Source: Cloacibacillus sp. An23 (GTDB lineage Bacteria > Synergistota > Synergistia > Synergistales > Synergistaceae). Taken from it: DNA of 64,000 nucleotides. This document shows, piece by piece, positions 9,752 to 18,110 of this stretch. The DNA is taken from the NCBI RefSeq assembly GCF_002159945.1, contig NZ_NFJQ01000008.1, positions 124,001 to 188,000 on the forward strand, in the 5' to 3' direction. Position 1 is the stretch's first letter; every line of letters starts with the position of its first letter. The notes beneath the pieces are model-generated. The model had not been told where the DNA came from, did no database searches, and worked only from the letters and a program-made list of their open reading frames with translations. The position numbers and the translations under genes are program-made.

Positions 9752-11290
9752 ATGAAAAAAGAAAATAAAATCCTGATCATCGACTGCGGCTCCCAGTACA
9801 CGCAGCTCATAGCGCGCCGTGTGCGCGAGCTCGGCGTCTACAGCGAGATACTCTTCTGGGACTCGCCCGCCGAAAAACTCGAAGCCGCCAACCCGTCGGG
9901 GATAATCCTCTCCGGCGGCCCGCGAAGCGTGCTTGACGCGGACGCGCCCGCCGTGCCTGTCGAACTCATAAAATCCGGCGTCCCCGTGCTCGGGATATGC
10001 TACGGTATGCAGCTGCTCGCTCACACCTTCGGCGGCGCCGTAGAACGCGGAGAGTCCGCGGAGTACGGGCGCGCCGTCGTGGACGTCGAGGGCGGACGGC
10101 TCTTCGCGCGCTGCGGCGGCGACAAAAAACTCGACGTCTGGATGAGCCACTGGGACGAGGTGAAAAGCCTGCCGGAAGGCTTCCGCGTCACGGCGCGCAG
10201 CGAAAGCGGCGCTATGGCCGGCTTCGAGTCCGCCGACGGCATGGTGACAGCGCTCCAGTTCCACCCCGAAGTCGCGCACACTCCGAAGGGGCAGGAGATA
10301 CTCTCCGCATTCGTATTCGACATCTGCGGATGCAAGGCTGAGTGGACGCTCGGCATGGAATGGATCGACCATGAGATAGAAAAGATACGCGAAAAAGTCG
10401 GCGGCGGCACAGTGATATGCGGCCTCTCCGGCGGCGTTGACTCCACGGTAGCGGCGGTCATCACGCAGCGCGCCGTAGGCGACAAGCTGCACTGCATATT
10501 CGTTGACCACGGCATGCTCCGCAAAGACGAGGGCAAACAGGTCATGGAGACCTACCGCTCGCTCAACCTCAACGTCCACTATGTAGACGCGGGCGAACGC
10601 TTCCTGACAGCGCTCGAAGGCGTGACCGAGCCTGAACGCAAGCGCAAGATAATAGGCGAGCTATTCATCCGCGTATTCGAAGAAGAGGCGCGCCGTCTCG
10701 GCGGTTCCGACTGGCTGCTGCAGGGGACGATATACCCCGACGTAGTCGAAAGCGGACACGGCGGCGGAGGCGTCATCAAAAGCCACCACAACGTCGGCGG
10801 CCTTCCCGAAGACATGAAAATGGGGCTGCTCGAGCCGCTCCGCGACCTCTTCAAAGACGAAGTGCGCCGCGTCGGAAAAGTCCTCGGCATAGCGCCGCAC
10901 TTCCTTGAGCGTCATCCTTTCCCGGGCCCGGGCCTCGCAGTCCGCTGTCTCGGCGAGCTCAAAAAAGAACGGCTCGACGTGCTTCGCGAAGCCGACGCGA
11001 TATTCATTGAAGAAATCCGCAAAGCGGGCCTCTACAACGACATCTGGCAGGCTTTCTGCGCGCTTCTGCCCGTCCGCAGCGTCGGAGTCGTCGGCGACGT
11101 GCGCACCTACGGCGAAACGATAGCGCTCCGCGCCGTCTCCTCGCTCGACGCCATGACCGCCGAATGGGTCCGCCTCCCCTACGACCTCCTCGACACAGTG
11201 GCCCGCCGCATCTGCAACGAAGTCCCGCAGGTAAACCGCGTGGTGCTGGACGTAACCTCGAAGCCGCCGGCAACGATCGAGTGGGAATGA
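9752..11290 (+). CDS. guaA: GMP synthase (glutamine-hydrolysing)
   Basis: Converts XMP, ATP and glutamine to GMP, the last step of guanine nucleotide synthesis. The 512-residue protein has an N-terminal class I glutamine amidotransferase domain (catalytic Cys in GICYGMQLL, His/Glu in FHPEV), an ATP-pyrophosphatase domain with GLSGGVDSTVAA near residue 229, and the C-terminal dimerisation domain ending TSKPPATIEWE. Length is standard. The ATG has no close Shine-Dalgarno; a strong one lies behind a small hairpin. It is a single-gene unit ending at a shared terminator. Confidence 0.98.
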   Translation: MKKENKILIIDCGSQYTQLIARRVRELGVYSEILFWDSPAEKLEAANPSGIILSGGPRSVLDADAPAVPVELIKSGVPVLGICYGMQLLAHTFGGAVERGESAEYGRAVVDVEGGRLFARCGGDKKLDVWMSHWDEVKSLPEGFRVTARSESGAMAGFESADGMVTALQFHPEVAHTPKGQEILSAFVFDICGCKAEWTLGMEWIDHEIEKIREKVGGGTVICGLSGGVDSTVAAVITQRAVGDKLHCIFVDHGMLRKDEGKQVMETYRSLNLNVHYVDAGERFLTALEGVTEPERKRKIIGELFIRVFEEEARRLGGSDWLLQGTIYPDVVESGHGGGGVIKSHHNVGGLPEDMKMGLLEPLRDLFKDEVRRVGKVLGIAPHFLERHPFPGPGLAVRCLGELKKERLDVLREADAIFIEEIRKAGLYNDIWQAFCALLPVRSVGVVGDVRTYGETIALRAVSSLDAMTAEWVRLPYDLLDTVARRICNEVPQVNRVVLDVTSKPPATIEWE

Positions 11291-11378
11291 TATTTTCAGC
11301 GTAGACGAATCCCGAAGAGCCTTGTCTTGCAACGGCTCGTCATGATTTTTTATTTGTTTTTTGCAGTATAGAAAAATC

Positions 11379-11425
11379 GCGCCCGCGGTCCCAGGATGGT
11401 TGCTTACGGGAACGCGGGCGCTTGT
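11379..11425. terminator. bidirectional terminator between guaA and encapsulin genes
   Basis: A 14-bp inverted repeat (11379-11392 with 11408-11421, one mismatch or wobble). It is followed on the plus strand by ttgttt and on the minus strand by gattttt. It can end both convergent units. Confidence 0.85.
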
Positions 11426-11442
11426 TTATTAAATTATGTCGT

Positions 11443-12243
11443 TTAGCCGACCAGCTTGAGCGGCACGAAGGCTTCCGGCGCGAAGACGCGGAAGGTGAAT
11501 GTCTCTGTGATGTAGAAGTTTACCTCGGTGTTCGTGTGCGACTGGTAGCCGACGGAGAAGTCCTGTCCTACGGTCAGTTCGCTGTCGCCGCCGCGAAGCG
11601 ACGTTACGAAGTTGGTTTCGTACTGCGGCGATACGATTATTTTTTCGACTATGCGTTCGAGTCGCTTCTCTAGCGGGTAGACCGCGGCGCAGGTCTTTAT
11701 CTTCGCCATGACTTCTTTGGAGCAGACGAGCGCGTAGGGCCCGCCGACTCCGCGCGCGGCGAGGCGCTGCGTCGCGGCGTAAACGGCTTCGACTAGAGCG
11801 TCGCCGCCGAAGGCGAGCTCTATCGGCTCGTTGCCGGCTTCGAGCTCTATGCCGAGTATTCCGGCCTCTTCGAGTCCCATGAACACGGCCGTGTCCTCGA
11901 AGAGCGCGGCCTGGCGCGCCGCATCCTGGAGCGCGGTGAAGTCCGTTATCTTGCTGCCGCGCGATATGTCGTCAAGCTCCCACATCGAGAGCGTGAAGGG
12001 CGCGCGTATCTCGACGAGCGGCGTGACGTCGCGTATGCCGTAGTTGACTCCCTCGACCGGAGTCTCTTCGGCGAGCGAGAGTGTGCCGTCGGAGACGGAG
12101 TCGCAGGTCCAGCCCTTAGGCCCGGATACGTCCGCGACGCGGCGTCCACCGAGCAGCGCGCGGAGCATCGCCGACGCCTGCGCGTCTATCTCTTTCCATG
12201 CCTCCGCAGTTATGGGCGCTATATTTCTCTTTAGTATGTCCAT
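11443..12243 (-). CDS. encapsulin nanocompartment shell protein (family 1)
   Basis: Self-assembles into a hollow protein shell with the HK97 phage-capsid fold. The 266-residue sequence matches family 1 encapsulins (linocin M18-like): N-terminal MDILKRNIAPITAEAWKEID, the RRVADVSGPKGW region, GVNYGIRDVTPLVEIR, and the C-terminal FRVFAPEAFVPLK. The gene is 25 bp downstream of a ferritin-like cargo gene whose product ends in a targeting peptide. Together they would form an iron-storing compartment. Identity is firm; the assembly size cannot be read from sequence. Confidence 0.96.
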   Translation of the reverse strand: MDILKRNIAPITAEAWKEIDAQASAMLRALLGGRRVADVSGPKGWTCDSVSDGTLSLAEETPVEGVNYGIRDVTPLVEIRAPFTLSMWELDDISRGSKITDFTALQDAARQAALFEDTAVFMGLEEAGILGIELEAGNEPIELAFGGDALVEAVYAATQRLAARGVGGPYALVCSKEVMAKIKTCAAVYPLEKRLERIVEKIIVSPQYETNFVTSLRGGDSELTVGQDFSVGYQSHTNTEVNFYITETFTFRVFAPEAFVPLKLVG

Positions 12244-12268
12244 CGTTATGCAGGCTCCTTCCGGCGCT

Positions 12269-12613
12269 CTAAAGTTTTCCGATGTTCAGGGACGGGCCGG
12301 CGCTTTCGTCAGTTCCGCCCTCTTCGTGATCGACGCCCATTTCTCCCGCTTTCGCGTTCGTCACGTATTCGTCGAGCTCCTTGTCCCATCCATCCATGTA
12401 GACCTTGAGCCAGCCGGCTAGCATAGCGGCGTGTTCTTTTTCTTCGTCGCGGTTGTGTTCCATGATTCGCTTGAGGTCCTCGTTGGTGCAGGTCTCGGCC
12501 CTCTGGTTGTAGAAGTTGACGGCCTCGATCTCTTCCTGGAGGCTTTTCAGCGCCTGCGCCGCGTCGCGCGCCTTTTGGCTCAGCAGCTCGTATGGTTCGG
12601 TGTATGCGTCCAT
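12269..12613 (-). CDS. encapsulated ferritin-like protein (EncFtn), encapsulin cargo
   Basis: A 114-residue two-helix ferritin-like protein. The metal-site residues expected for EncFtn are visible: a Glu in LQEEIEAVNFYNQ and, about 30 residues on, the ExxH element in DEEKEH. The tail GPSLNIGKL resembles the hydrophobic cargo-loading peptides of encapsulin cargo proteins and would dock inside the shell encoded next door. The start is the ATG at 12613 with AAGGAG upstream. EncFtn proteins oxidise Fe(II), so the pair probably stores iron or limits oxidative damage. Confidence 0.94.
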   Translation of the reverse strand: MDAYTEPYELLSQKARDAAQALKSLQEEIEAVNFYNQRAETCTNEDLKRIMEHNRDEEKEHAAMLAGWLKVYMDGWDKELDEYVTNAKAGEMGVDHEEGGTDESAGPSLNIGKL

Positions 12614-12668
12614 GTGCGTCGTGCTCCTTTCGTTTTTTGCTGCACGCATTGATTAGCGTGTGCTCACT

Positions 12669-12697
12669 ATTTTAGTTGAGTGTTTCATGCTTGTCTA
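12669..12697 (-). promoter_or_regulatory. promoter of the encapsulin operon
   Basis: On the minus strand: TAGACA (12692-12697), 17-bp spacer, TAAAAT (12669-12674), each matching consensus at five of six positions. It lies in the AT-rich gap after the ade stop codon, so the encapsulin pair can be expressed apart from ade. Confidence 0.7.
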
Positions 12698-12716
12698 TAC
12701 AATCTAAAATTATTAT

Positions 12717-14459
12717 TTATTTCTTCGGCAAATCCTTCAACGTCAGCGGCTGTGTACCGCCGGCAGTGATGTCGCAGTAGCCCTGGTCGGTGAGCTTGAG
12801 CTTCGGGATTACGGAGAGCGACATGAAGCTGAGCTGCATCATCGCCTCAGTGCCGGGGCATCCTATGCTCTCGGCGGCGGCGCGTATCTCCGCGAGCTTT
12901 TCGAGCAGTTCGTCGGCGCCGAGCAGGCTCATGAGGCCGCCGGCTGGCAGTTCGAGGCTCGCGAGGACCTTGTCGCCGTCCGCGACGACAACGCCGCCGT
13001 GCATACGCGCGAGCTCGCGCAGAGCCGTCACCATCGAGAGGTCGTCCATACCGGCGCAGGTGTAGTTGTGCGCGTCGTGCGCGACCGACGAGGCGACAGC
13101 GCCGCGCGCGATCGGGAAGTTTTGCAGGAAGCCGAGCGCGAGGCGGCCCGTCCCGCGGTTTTTCTCGACGACCGCCATCTTAGCGAGACGGCGCGACGGG
13201 TCGGCGCATGCGCAGCCGCCCTCGACCGTCGGTTCGAGCGTCAGAGTCTCCGTCGTGAACTGGCGCGGCGCGACGCCTATAACGTTGATGTATTTGTCGT
13301 CTGGGCCGAGCTTGATTTTCAGCTCGTCGGGCGTCGGCGTCGCGACAGTTTTATGTATTCCCGGCAACTCGGAGACCGCGGCGGGCGCGAGGTTTTCGAG
13401 TATTTTTCCGTCCTGCGCGACGAGTTTGCCGCCTTTCCAGACGCAGAGCACGCGGCAGTTTTCGAGCGAGTCCACGAGCGCGAGGTCGGCCCTCTTGCCG
13501 GGGGCTATCGCGCCGCGGTCGTACAGGCGGAAGTATTCCGCGGGCGTCAGCGTCGTTGTACGCAGCGCGGCGAGCGGAGGGACGCCGCACTCTATGAGCT
13601 CGCGCACGCATCCGTTCATGTGTCCGCGCTCGCGCATGAAGGCCGGCGTTATGTCGTCGCTGACGGCGAGGCAGCGCACGCAGAGGCGCGGATCCTCCGC
13701 AAGCAGCGGCGCGAGGTCCTTCAGGTTACGAGCGGCGGCCCCTTGCCGTATCATCAGGTGCATGCCGCGGCGCAGCTTTTCGAGCGCCTCTTTGCGCGTC
13801 GAACATTCGTGGTCGGAGGTGACGCCTCCGAGAAGATAGCCTGAAAGCTGCGCGCCGCTGACGCCGGGGGCGTGGCCCGTGATTACCGTGTCTTTTGAAA
13901 CTTCGAGCTTTTTCCAGACTTCATCGTCGCCGAGGTAGACTCCGGGGAAGTTCATCATCTCGCCGAGGTGCGTGCATGTCCCGTCGGCGAGCAGCTCAGC
14001 TATGCCCTCCGCAGTTATCTCCTCGAAGGGCGTCTCGAAGCACGAGGCCGGCACGCAGGACGGCGCGCCGTAAAATATGTCGAGCGGCAGCCCTTCGCTC
14101 TCTCGCTTCATGAAGCGCACGCCCTCCATGCCGCAGGTGTTGGCTATCTCGTGCGGGTCGGCCATGACGGTCGAGGTGCCGTGCGGCACGGCGGCTGCGG
14201 CGAAGGCGCGCGGCGTCATCATAGTGCTTTCGACGTGCATGTGCCCCTCAATGAAGCCCGGGACGAGCAGTCCGTCCGAGCAGTCTATGTATTCGGCGGC
14301 TTCATAGCCTTCGCCTATGCCGACGATGATTCCGTCCTTGACGGCCACGTCGGCGCGTTCTATCTCCATCGTGTAAAGGTTGGCGAACTCGGCGTTTGTG
14401 AACACCGCGTCGCATGGTTTTTCCTTCATCGCGTAGGGGAGAAGATTTTTTAAGCTCAT
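12717..14459 (-). CDS. ade: adenine deaminase
   Basis: Converts adenine to hypoxanthine and ammonia in purine salvage. The 580-residue amidohydrolase has the N-terminal GFIEGHMHVESTMM metal-binding motif (about residues 69-82), the ADPHEIAN motif near 121, GHAPGVSG near 195 and SDHECSTRKEA near 216. The C-terminal domain contains the SSVAHDAHNYTCAG segment typical of bacterial Ade rather than of adenosine deaminase. GGAGGT precedes the start. Together with guaA and codBA it makes nucleobase handling a theme of this region. Confidence 0.97.
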   Translation of the reverse strand: MSLKNLLPYAMKEKPCDAVFTNAEFANLYTMEIERADVAVKDGIIVGIGEGYEAAEYIDCSDGLLVPGFIEGHMHVESTMMTPRAFAAAAVPHGTSTVMADPHEIANTCGMEGVRFMKRESEGLPLDIFYGAPSCVPASCFETPFEEITAEGIAELLADGTCTHLGEMMNFPGVYLGDDEVWKKLEVSKDTVITGHAPGVSGAQLSGYLLGGVTSDHECSTRKEALEKLRRGMHLMIRQGAAARNLKDLAPLLAEDPRLCVRCLAVSDDITPAFMRERGHMNGCVRELIECGVPPLAALRTTTLTPAEYFRLYDRGAIAPGKRADLALVDSLENCRVLCVWKGGKLVAQDGKILENLAPAAVSELPGIHKTVATPTPDELKIKLGPDDKYINVIGVAPRQFTTETLTLEPTVEGGCACADPSRRLAKMAVVEKNRGTGRLALGFLQNFPIARGAVASSVAHDAHNYTCAGMDDLSMVTALRELARMHGGVVVADGDKVLASLELPAGGLMSLLGADELLEKLAEIRAAAESIGCPGTEAMMQLSFMSLSVIPKLKLTDQGYCDITAGGTQPLTLKDLPKK

Positions 14460-14492
14460 TGCGTTACCTCCGGGGTGCGCCCCCTCGTAAGA

Positions 14493-14530
14493 TGGTAAAA
14501 TATATGTCGAAACTTGAATATATTTTATCA
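14493..14530. promoter_or_regulatory. AT-rich inverted repeat between ade and pyrK
   Basis: TAAAATATAT (14496-14505) and its exact complement ATATATTTTA (14518-14527), extendable to 13 pairs with one wobble, 12-base centre. It lies between the divergent ade and pyrK genes, so it may be a shared operator or overlap both promoters. It is not followed by a T run on either side. Confidence 0.45.
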
Positions 14531-14551
14531 GCTGATTTGTGAAAGCGGGGA

Positions 14552-15328
14552 GTGCTGGTGGAAGGATGCGGTTCGCATAGTGTGAGGGACTACGACGCCA
14601 GGGTGGCGGAGAACGTCAGGCTCACGGAACGCATATTCTGGATGACATTCGAAGCGCCGGAGCTTGCGCGCGCGGCGAAGGCGGGGCAGTGCCTCATGGT
14701 GTTCGCGCCCGACGGAGCGAAGCTGCTCGGACGCCCGTTCGAGGCGGCGGACGCGGACGGCGCGCGCGGCGTGATTTCCGTCTGCTATATGCTCGCTGGC
14801 GAGGGGACGGAGATGCTTTCGCGCGTGAAGGCCGGGGAGACACTGAAAATCCGCGGCTTCATAGGCGTGCCTTATCCCGAGGGGCGCGGCGCGATAGCGG
14901 CTGGCGGCGGCGTCGGCGCGGCGGGCTTCATACTCGCGCGCAAGACGGGCGCCGCCTCGGAGCTTTACGTCGGAATGCCGGGGCGCGGCTGCGAGGATTT
15001 CGCGGCGAAGATAAAGGAGATATGCCCCGACGCGAGGATATTCACCGACGACGGCAGTTTCGGCGAGGGAGACTCGATGTTCAAGGTCCTGCCGCGCGAC
15101 ACCGGCGGCAGGGACGTATGGTGCTGCGGCCCTATTGGCTTCCTTAATGCCATGAAGCGCCATTACGCGGAGAATCCGCAGAATCTCTATTTCAGCCTCG
15201 ACAAGCGCATGGCCTGCGGCTACGGCGGCTGCATGGGCTGCGTCGTAAAGACCTCGGGCGGGCTCAAGAGAGTCTGTGCCGACCAGTCGCTTTTCAGGGC
15301 CGATGAGGTGGATCTCAATGACTACTAA
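14552..15328 (+). CDS. pyrK: dihydroorotate dehydrogenase, electron transfer subunit
   Basis: FAD/[2Fe-2S] protein that passes electrons from PyrD to NAD+ in pyrimidine synthesis. It has an N-terminal ferredoxin-reductase-like FAD domain (GRPFEAAD), an NAD domain (AAGGGVGAAGF near residue 115) and the C-terminal cluster motif C-x4-C-x2-C-x12-C beginning at CGYGGC. The start is uncertain: GTG at 14552 or GTG at 14558, both just after GCGGGGAG. The 3' end overlaps pyrD by 11 bp. It is the first gene of a long operon. Confidence 0.93.
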   Translation: MLVEGCGSHSVRDYDARVAENVRLTERIFWMTFEAPELARAAKAGQCLMVFAPDGAKLLGRPFEAADADGARGVISVCYMLAGEGTEMLSRVKAGETLKIRGFIGVPYPEGRGAIAAGGGVGAAGFILARKTGAASELYVGMPGRGCEDFAAKIKEICPDARIFTDDGSFGEGDSMFKVLPRDTGGRDVWCCGPIGFLNAMKRHYAENPQNLYFSLDKRMACGYGGCMGCVVKTSGGLKRVCADQSLFRADEVDLNDY

Positions 15329-16235
15329 TTTGACCGTGCGCGTCGGGGATCTGGAACTGCGCTCTCCCGTCATCCCGGCCTCGGGCGTATGGCCCTACGC
15401 TGAGGATTTCTGGGGCGGCGAGAAGCTTGAAGGCATAGGCGCGCTCTGCACGAAGGCGATAAGCCTCGAGCCGCGCGCCGGAAATGGCGGCGTCAGGATA
15501 TGGGAGACGCCGTCGGGCGTGCTCAACAGCATCGGCCTGCAAAACTGCGGCGTGCGCGAATTCGCGGCGTGCTACGCGGAGCTTGTGAAAAACTGCCCCG
15601 TCCCGGTGATAGCGAACGTCGTAATGGAGCGCCCCGCCGAGACGCGCGAGACGCTGCGCATACTCTCGGAGGTCGAAGGGATAGCCGCCGCCGAGCTCAA
15701 CATCTCCTGTCCCAACGCCGACGGAGACGGCATGGCGTGGGGCGTGTGCTGCGAGCAGGCCGCCGTCGCTGTGCGCGCCGCGAGAGAGGCGTGGAACGGG
15801 CGGCTCTGGGTCAAGCTGACGCCGCAGTCCGCGGACATTGCGGCAGTCGCGCGCGCAGTCGAGGCAGAGGGCGCTGACGCGATTGTCTGCGCCAACACGT
15901 GGCTCGGCATGGCGATGGACATGACTGTCGGAAAGCCTGCATTCGGGCGCGTAGTCGCCGGACTCTCCGGCCCCGCGGTCTTCCCGCTCGCGCTGCGCGC
16001 GGTATGGCAGGTCTGCGGCGCGGTGAAGATCCCAGTCGTCGGCTGCGGCGGCGTGTCGAACGCTTCAGACTGCGCTGCGATGCTGCTCGCCGGGGCTTCG
16101 GCGGTCGAGGTTGGCAGCGCCTTCTTCGCGGACGTGAAGGCCGGTGCCTCGATATGCGAAGGGCTGCCGGAGTTCGTGAAACGTTACGGCGCGTCGGAGC
16201 TCTTGGAGCTTACGGGACGCGCGAGGATTTCTTAA
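15318..16235 (+). CDS. pyrD: dihydroorotate dehydrogenase, class 1B catalytic subunit
   Basis: Oxidises dihydroorotate to orotate with FMN, in complex with PyrK. The 305-residue TIM-barrel protein has NSIGLQNCGV, the catalytic-Cys motif LNISCPNADG near residue 134, KLTPQSADI near 172, and the FMN-phosphate motif VVGCGGVSNASD near 244. The start is the ATG at 15318, behind GAGGTGG and inside pyrK. Other pyr genes are not in the window. Confidence 0.95.
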   Translation: MTTNLTVRVGDLELRSPVIPASGVWPYAEDFWGGEKLEGIGALCTKAISLEPRAGNGGVRIWETPSGVLNSIGLQNCGVREFAACYAELVKNCPVPVIANVVMERPAETRETLRILSEVEGIAAAELNISCPNADGDGMAWGVCCEQAAVAVRAAREAWNGRLWVKLTPQSADIAAVARAVEAEGADAIVCANTWLGMAMDMTVGKPAFGRVVAGLSGPAVFPLALRAVWQVCGAVKIPVVGCGGVSNASDCAAMLLAGASAVEVGSAFFADVKAGASICEGLPEFVKRYGASELLELTGRARIS

Positions 16236-16257
16236 AAGAGGCGGAATTTCAGCGATA

Positions 16258-16929
16258 ATGAGCAAAAGGATAATAGTAACTATAGACGGCCCGGCCGGGG
16301 CCGGAAAAAGCACGACGGCGAAGGCCGTCGCGGAAAAGACCGGGCTTCCCTATCTCGACACGGGGGCGCTCTACCGCGCCGTGGCGTGGAAGCTAGACCG
16401 TGACGGCATAGCGCCCGAAGACGGAGAGAAAATTTCGGAAGCGCTGAAGAATTTCAAAATAGACATAAGCGGCGGCAAAGTCTCGGCGGACGGCGAAGAC
16501 GTCACAGAGGCGATACGCACGGCGCACATAGACGAGATAGTCTCGGCCTACGCCGCGAGGCCCGAGGTGCGCGGCGCGCTCGCCGGCTTCCAGCGCGCTC
16601 AGGCCGCCGACGGCCTCGTCGCCGACGGGCGCGACATGGGGACCGTCGTGTTCCCGGAGGCGCAGCTCAAGATATTCCTAACCGCGAGCGCCGAGGAACG
16701 CGCGAGGCGGCGCTGCGCCGAGCGCGAGGCGAAGGGCGAGAGCGCGGATTACGAAGAGATATTGAAACAGGTCATTGAGCGCGACCGCTTCGACATGACG
16801 CGCGAGATAGCTCCGCTGCGTCCCGCGCAGGGCTGCGTCATACTCGACAGCACGACGATGAGCGCCGCCGAGGTCGTAGACGCGATAGCCTCGCTCGCGA
16901 AAGAGATAGAGGCGCAGGAGAACCGTTGA
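16258..16929 (+). CDS. cmk: cytidylate kinase
   Basis: Phosphorylates CMP and dCMP. The 223-residue protein has the P-loop GPAGAGKST at residues 10-18, the LDTGALYRA substrate motif near 35, and the CMP-binding DGRDMGTVVFP near residue 122. ATG at 16258. Its stop overlaps the TTG start of hflX (TTGA). Operon context with pyrKD and gmk fits nucleotide metabolism. Confidence 0.96.
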   Translation: MSKRIIVTIDGPAGAGKSTTAKAVAEKTGLPYLDTGALYRAVAWKLDRDGIAPEDGEKISEALKNFKIDISGGKVSADGEDVTEAIRTAHIDEIVSAYAARPEVRGALAGFQRAQAADGLVADGRDMGTVVFPEAQLKIFLTASAEERARRRCAEREAKGESADYEEILKQVIERDRFDMTREIAPLRPAQGCVILDSTTMSAAEVVDAIASLAKEIEAQENR

Positions 16930-18074
16930 GCCGCCAGAGGCGCACGGCAGCGGACCTGAGGCCGAAGCCGCCGAAGGCCGTCACAGCGGCGCTCGGCGAC
17001 GGCGAGGATGTTCAGAGCTCCCTGGACGAGCTGACGCTTCTTCTGAAAAATCTCGACGTCCCGGTCGCAGCGCGCGTCGTGCAGAAACGCCGCGCGCCCG
17101 ACCCCGCCTCGTTCATCGGCGCGGGCAAGGCGCAGGAAATAAAGGAGTACGCGGAGCCGAACGATGTGACGCACCTCGTAGTAGACGACTTCATAACGCC
17201 GACGCAGAAGAGCAACCTCCAGAAGCTCACGGGGCTTCAGGTCTGGGACAGGGCGTTCGTCATAATGAAGATTTTCGAACGGCGCGCAAACACAGCCGAG
17301 GCGAAATTACAGGTAGAGCTAGCTCAGTACCGCTACGAAATTCCGAGCCTCAAAGGGCTGGGGCATCAGATGTCGCGCACCGGCGGCGGCATAGGGACGC
17401 GCGGCCCTGGCGAGACGGAGTTCGAGCGCCACCGCCGCAAGCTCGAACTGCGCATAAAGAGCATAACGAAGAGGCTTGAGGACGTGCGCCGGCGGCGCGG
17501 CGAAAACCGCGAGCGGCGCAAACGCGGGGGCGTGCCGCTCGCGGCGCTCGTCGGCTACACGAACAGCGGAAAGTCCACTCTGCTTAAGGCTCTTTCCAAA
17601 GACGCAGGGATTCTTGCGAAAGACCAGCTCTTTTCCACGCTCGACACCGTCGTGCGCAGGATAGAGACCGGCGAGGGGAAGCCCTTTCTGCTCTCTGACA
17701 CCGTCGGTTTCATCAGGAAACTGCCGCCCGAGCTTGTCGCGGCATTCAGAGCCACGTTAGAAGAGGCCGCGAACGCCGACCTGCTTCTGATAGTGCTCGA
17801 CTCGGCGGACAAAGACCCGTGCGCGACGCTCGACGTCGTGCTCGAAACGCTGAACGGCCTCGGAGCCGGCGAACTGCCGCGCCTCATCGTACTCAACAAG
17901 ATAGACAAAAGCGGCCTCGCCGCCGAAGACGTCGCGGTCGAACTGCGAGCGCGCGGCGAACGCGTCGTATGCGTCTGCGCGCTCGACGGCTGCGGCTTTG
18001 CGGAAATGCTTTCGGAAATCGGCGAAATTTTCGCCTCCGGCGTTGCGCAAAACCGTGCGGAGGATATATTATAA
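16926..18074 (+). CDS. hflX: ribosome-associated GTPase HflX
   Basis: A GTPase that splits stalled 50S/70S ribosomes under stress. The 382-residue protein has the N-terminal HflX domain, the Gly-rich hinge MSRTGGGIGTRGPGETE, a coiled basic linker with RRRRGENRERRKR, and the G domain with P-loop GYTNSGKST near residue 207, DTVGFIRKLP near 258 and the NKID motif near 325. It starts at TTG (16926), which overlaps the cmk stop and has AGGAG upstream. Confidence 0.96.
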   Translation: MSRQRRTAADLRPKPPKAVTAALGDGEDVQSSLDELTLLLKNLDVPVAARVVQKRRAPDPASFIGAGKAQEIKEYAEPNDVTHLVVDDFITPTQKSNLQKLTGLQVWDRAFVIMKIFERRANTAEAKLQVELAQYRYEIPSLKGLGHQMSRTGGGIGTRGPGETEFERHRRKLELRIKSITKRLEDVRRRRGENRERRKRGGVPLAALVGYTNSGKSTLLKALSKDAGILAKDQLFSTLDTVVRRIETGEGKPFLLSDTVGFIRKLPPELVAAFRATLEEAANADLLLIVLDSADKDPCATLDVVLETLNGLGAGELPRLIVLNKIDKSGLAAEDVAVELRARGERVVCVCALDGCGFAEMLSEIGEIFASGVAQNRAEDIL

Positions 18075-18110
18075 CAAGGTTAATATGACCGATTCGAAAG
18101 GTGGATCTGT

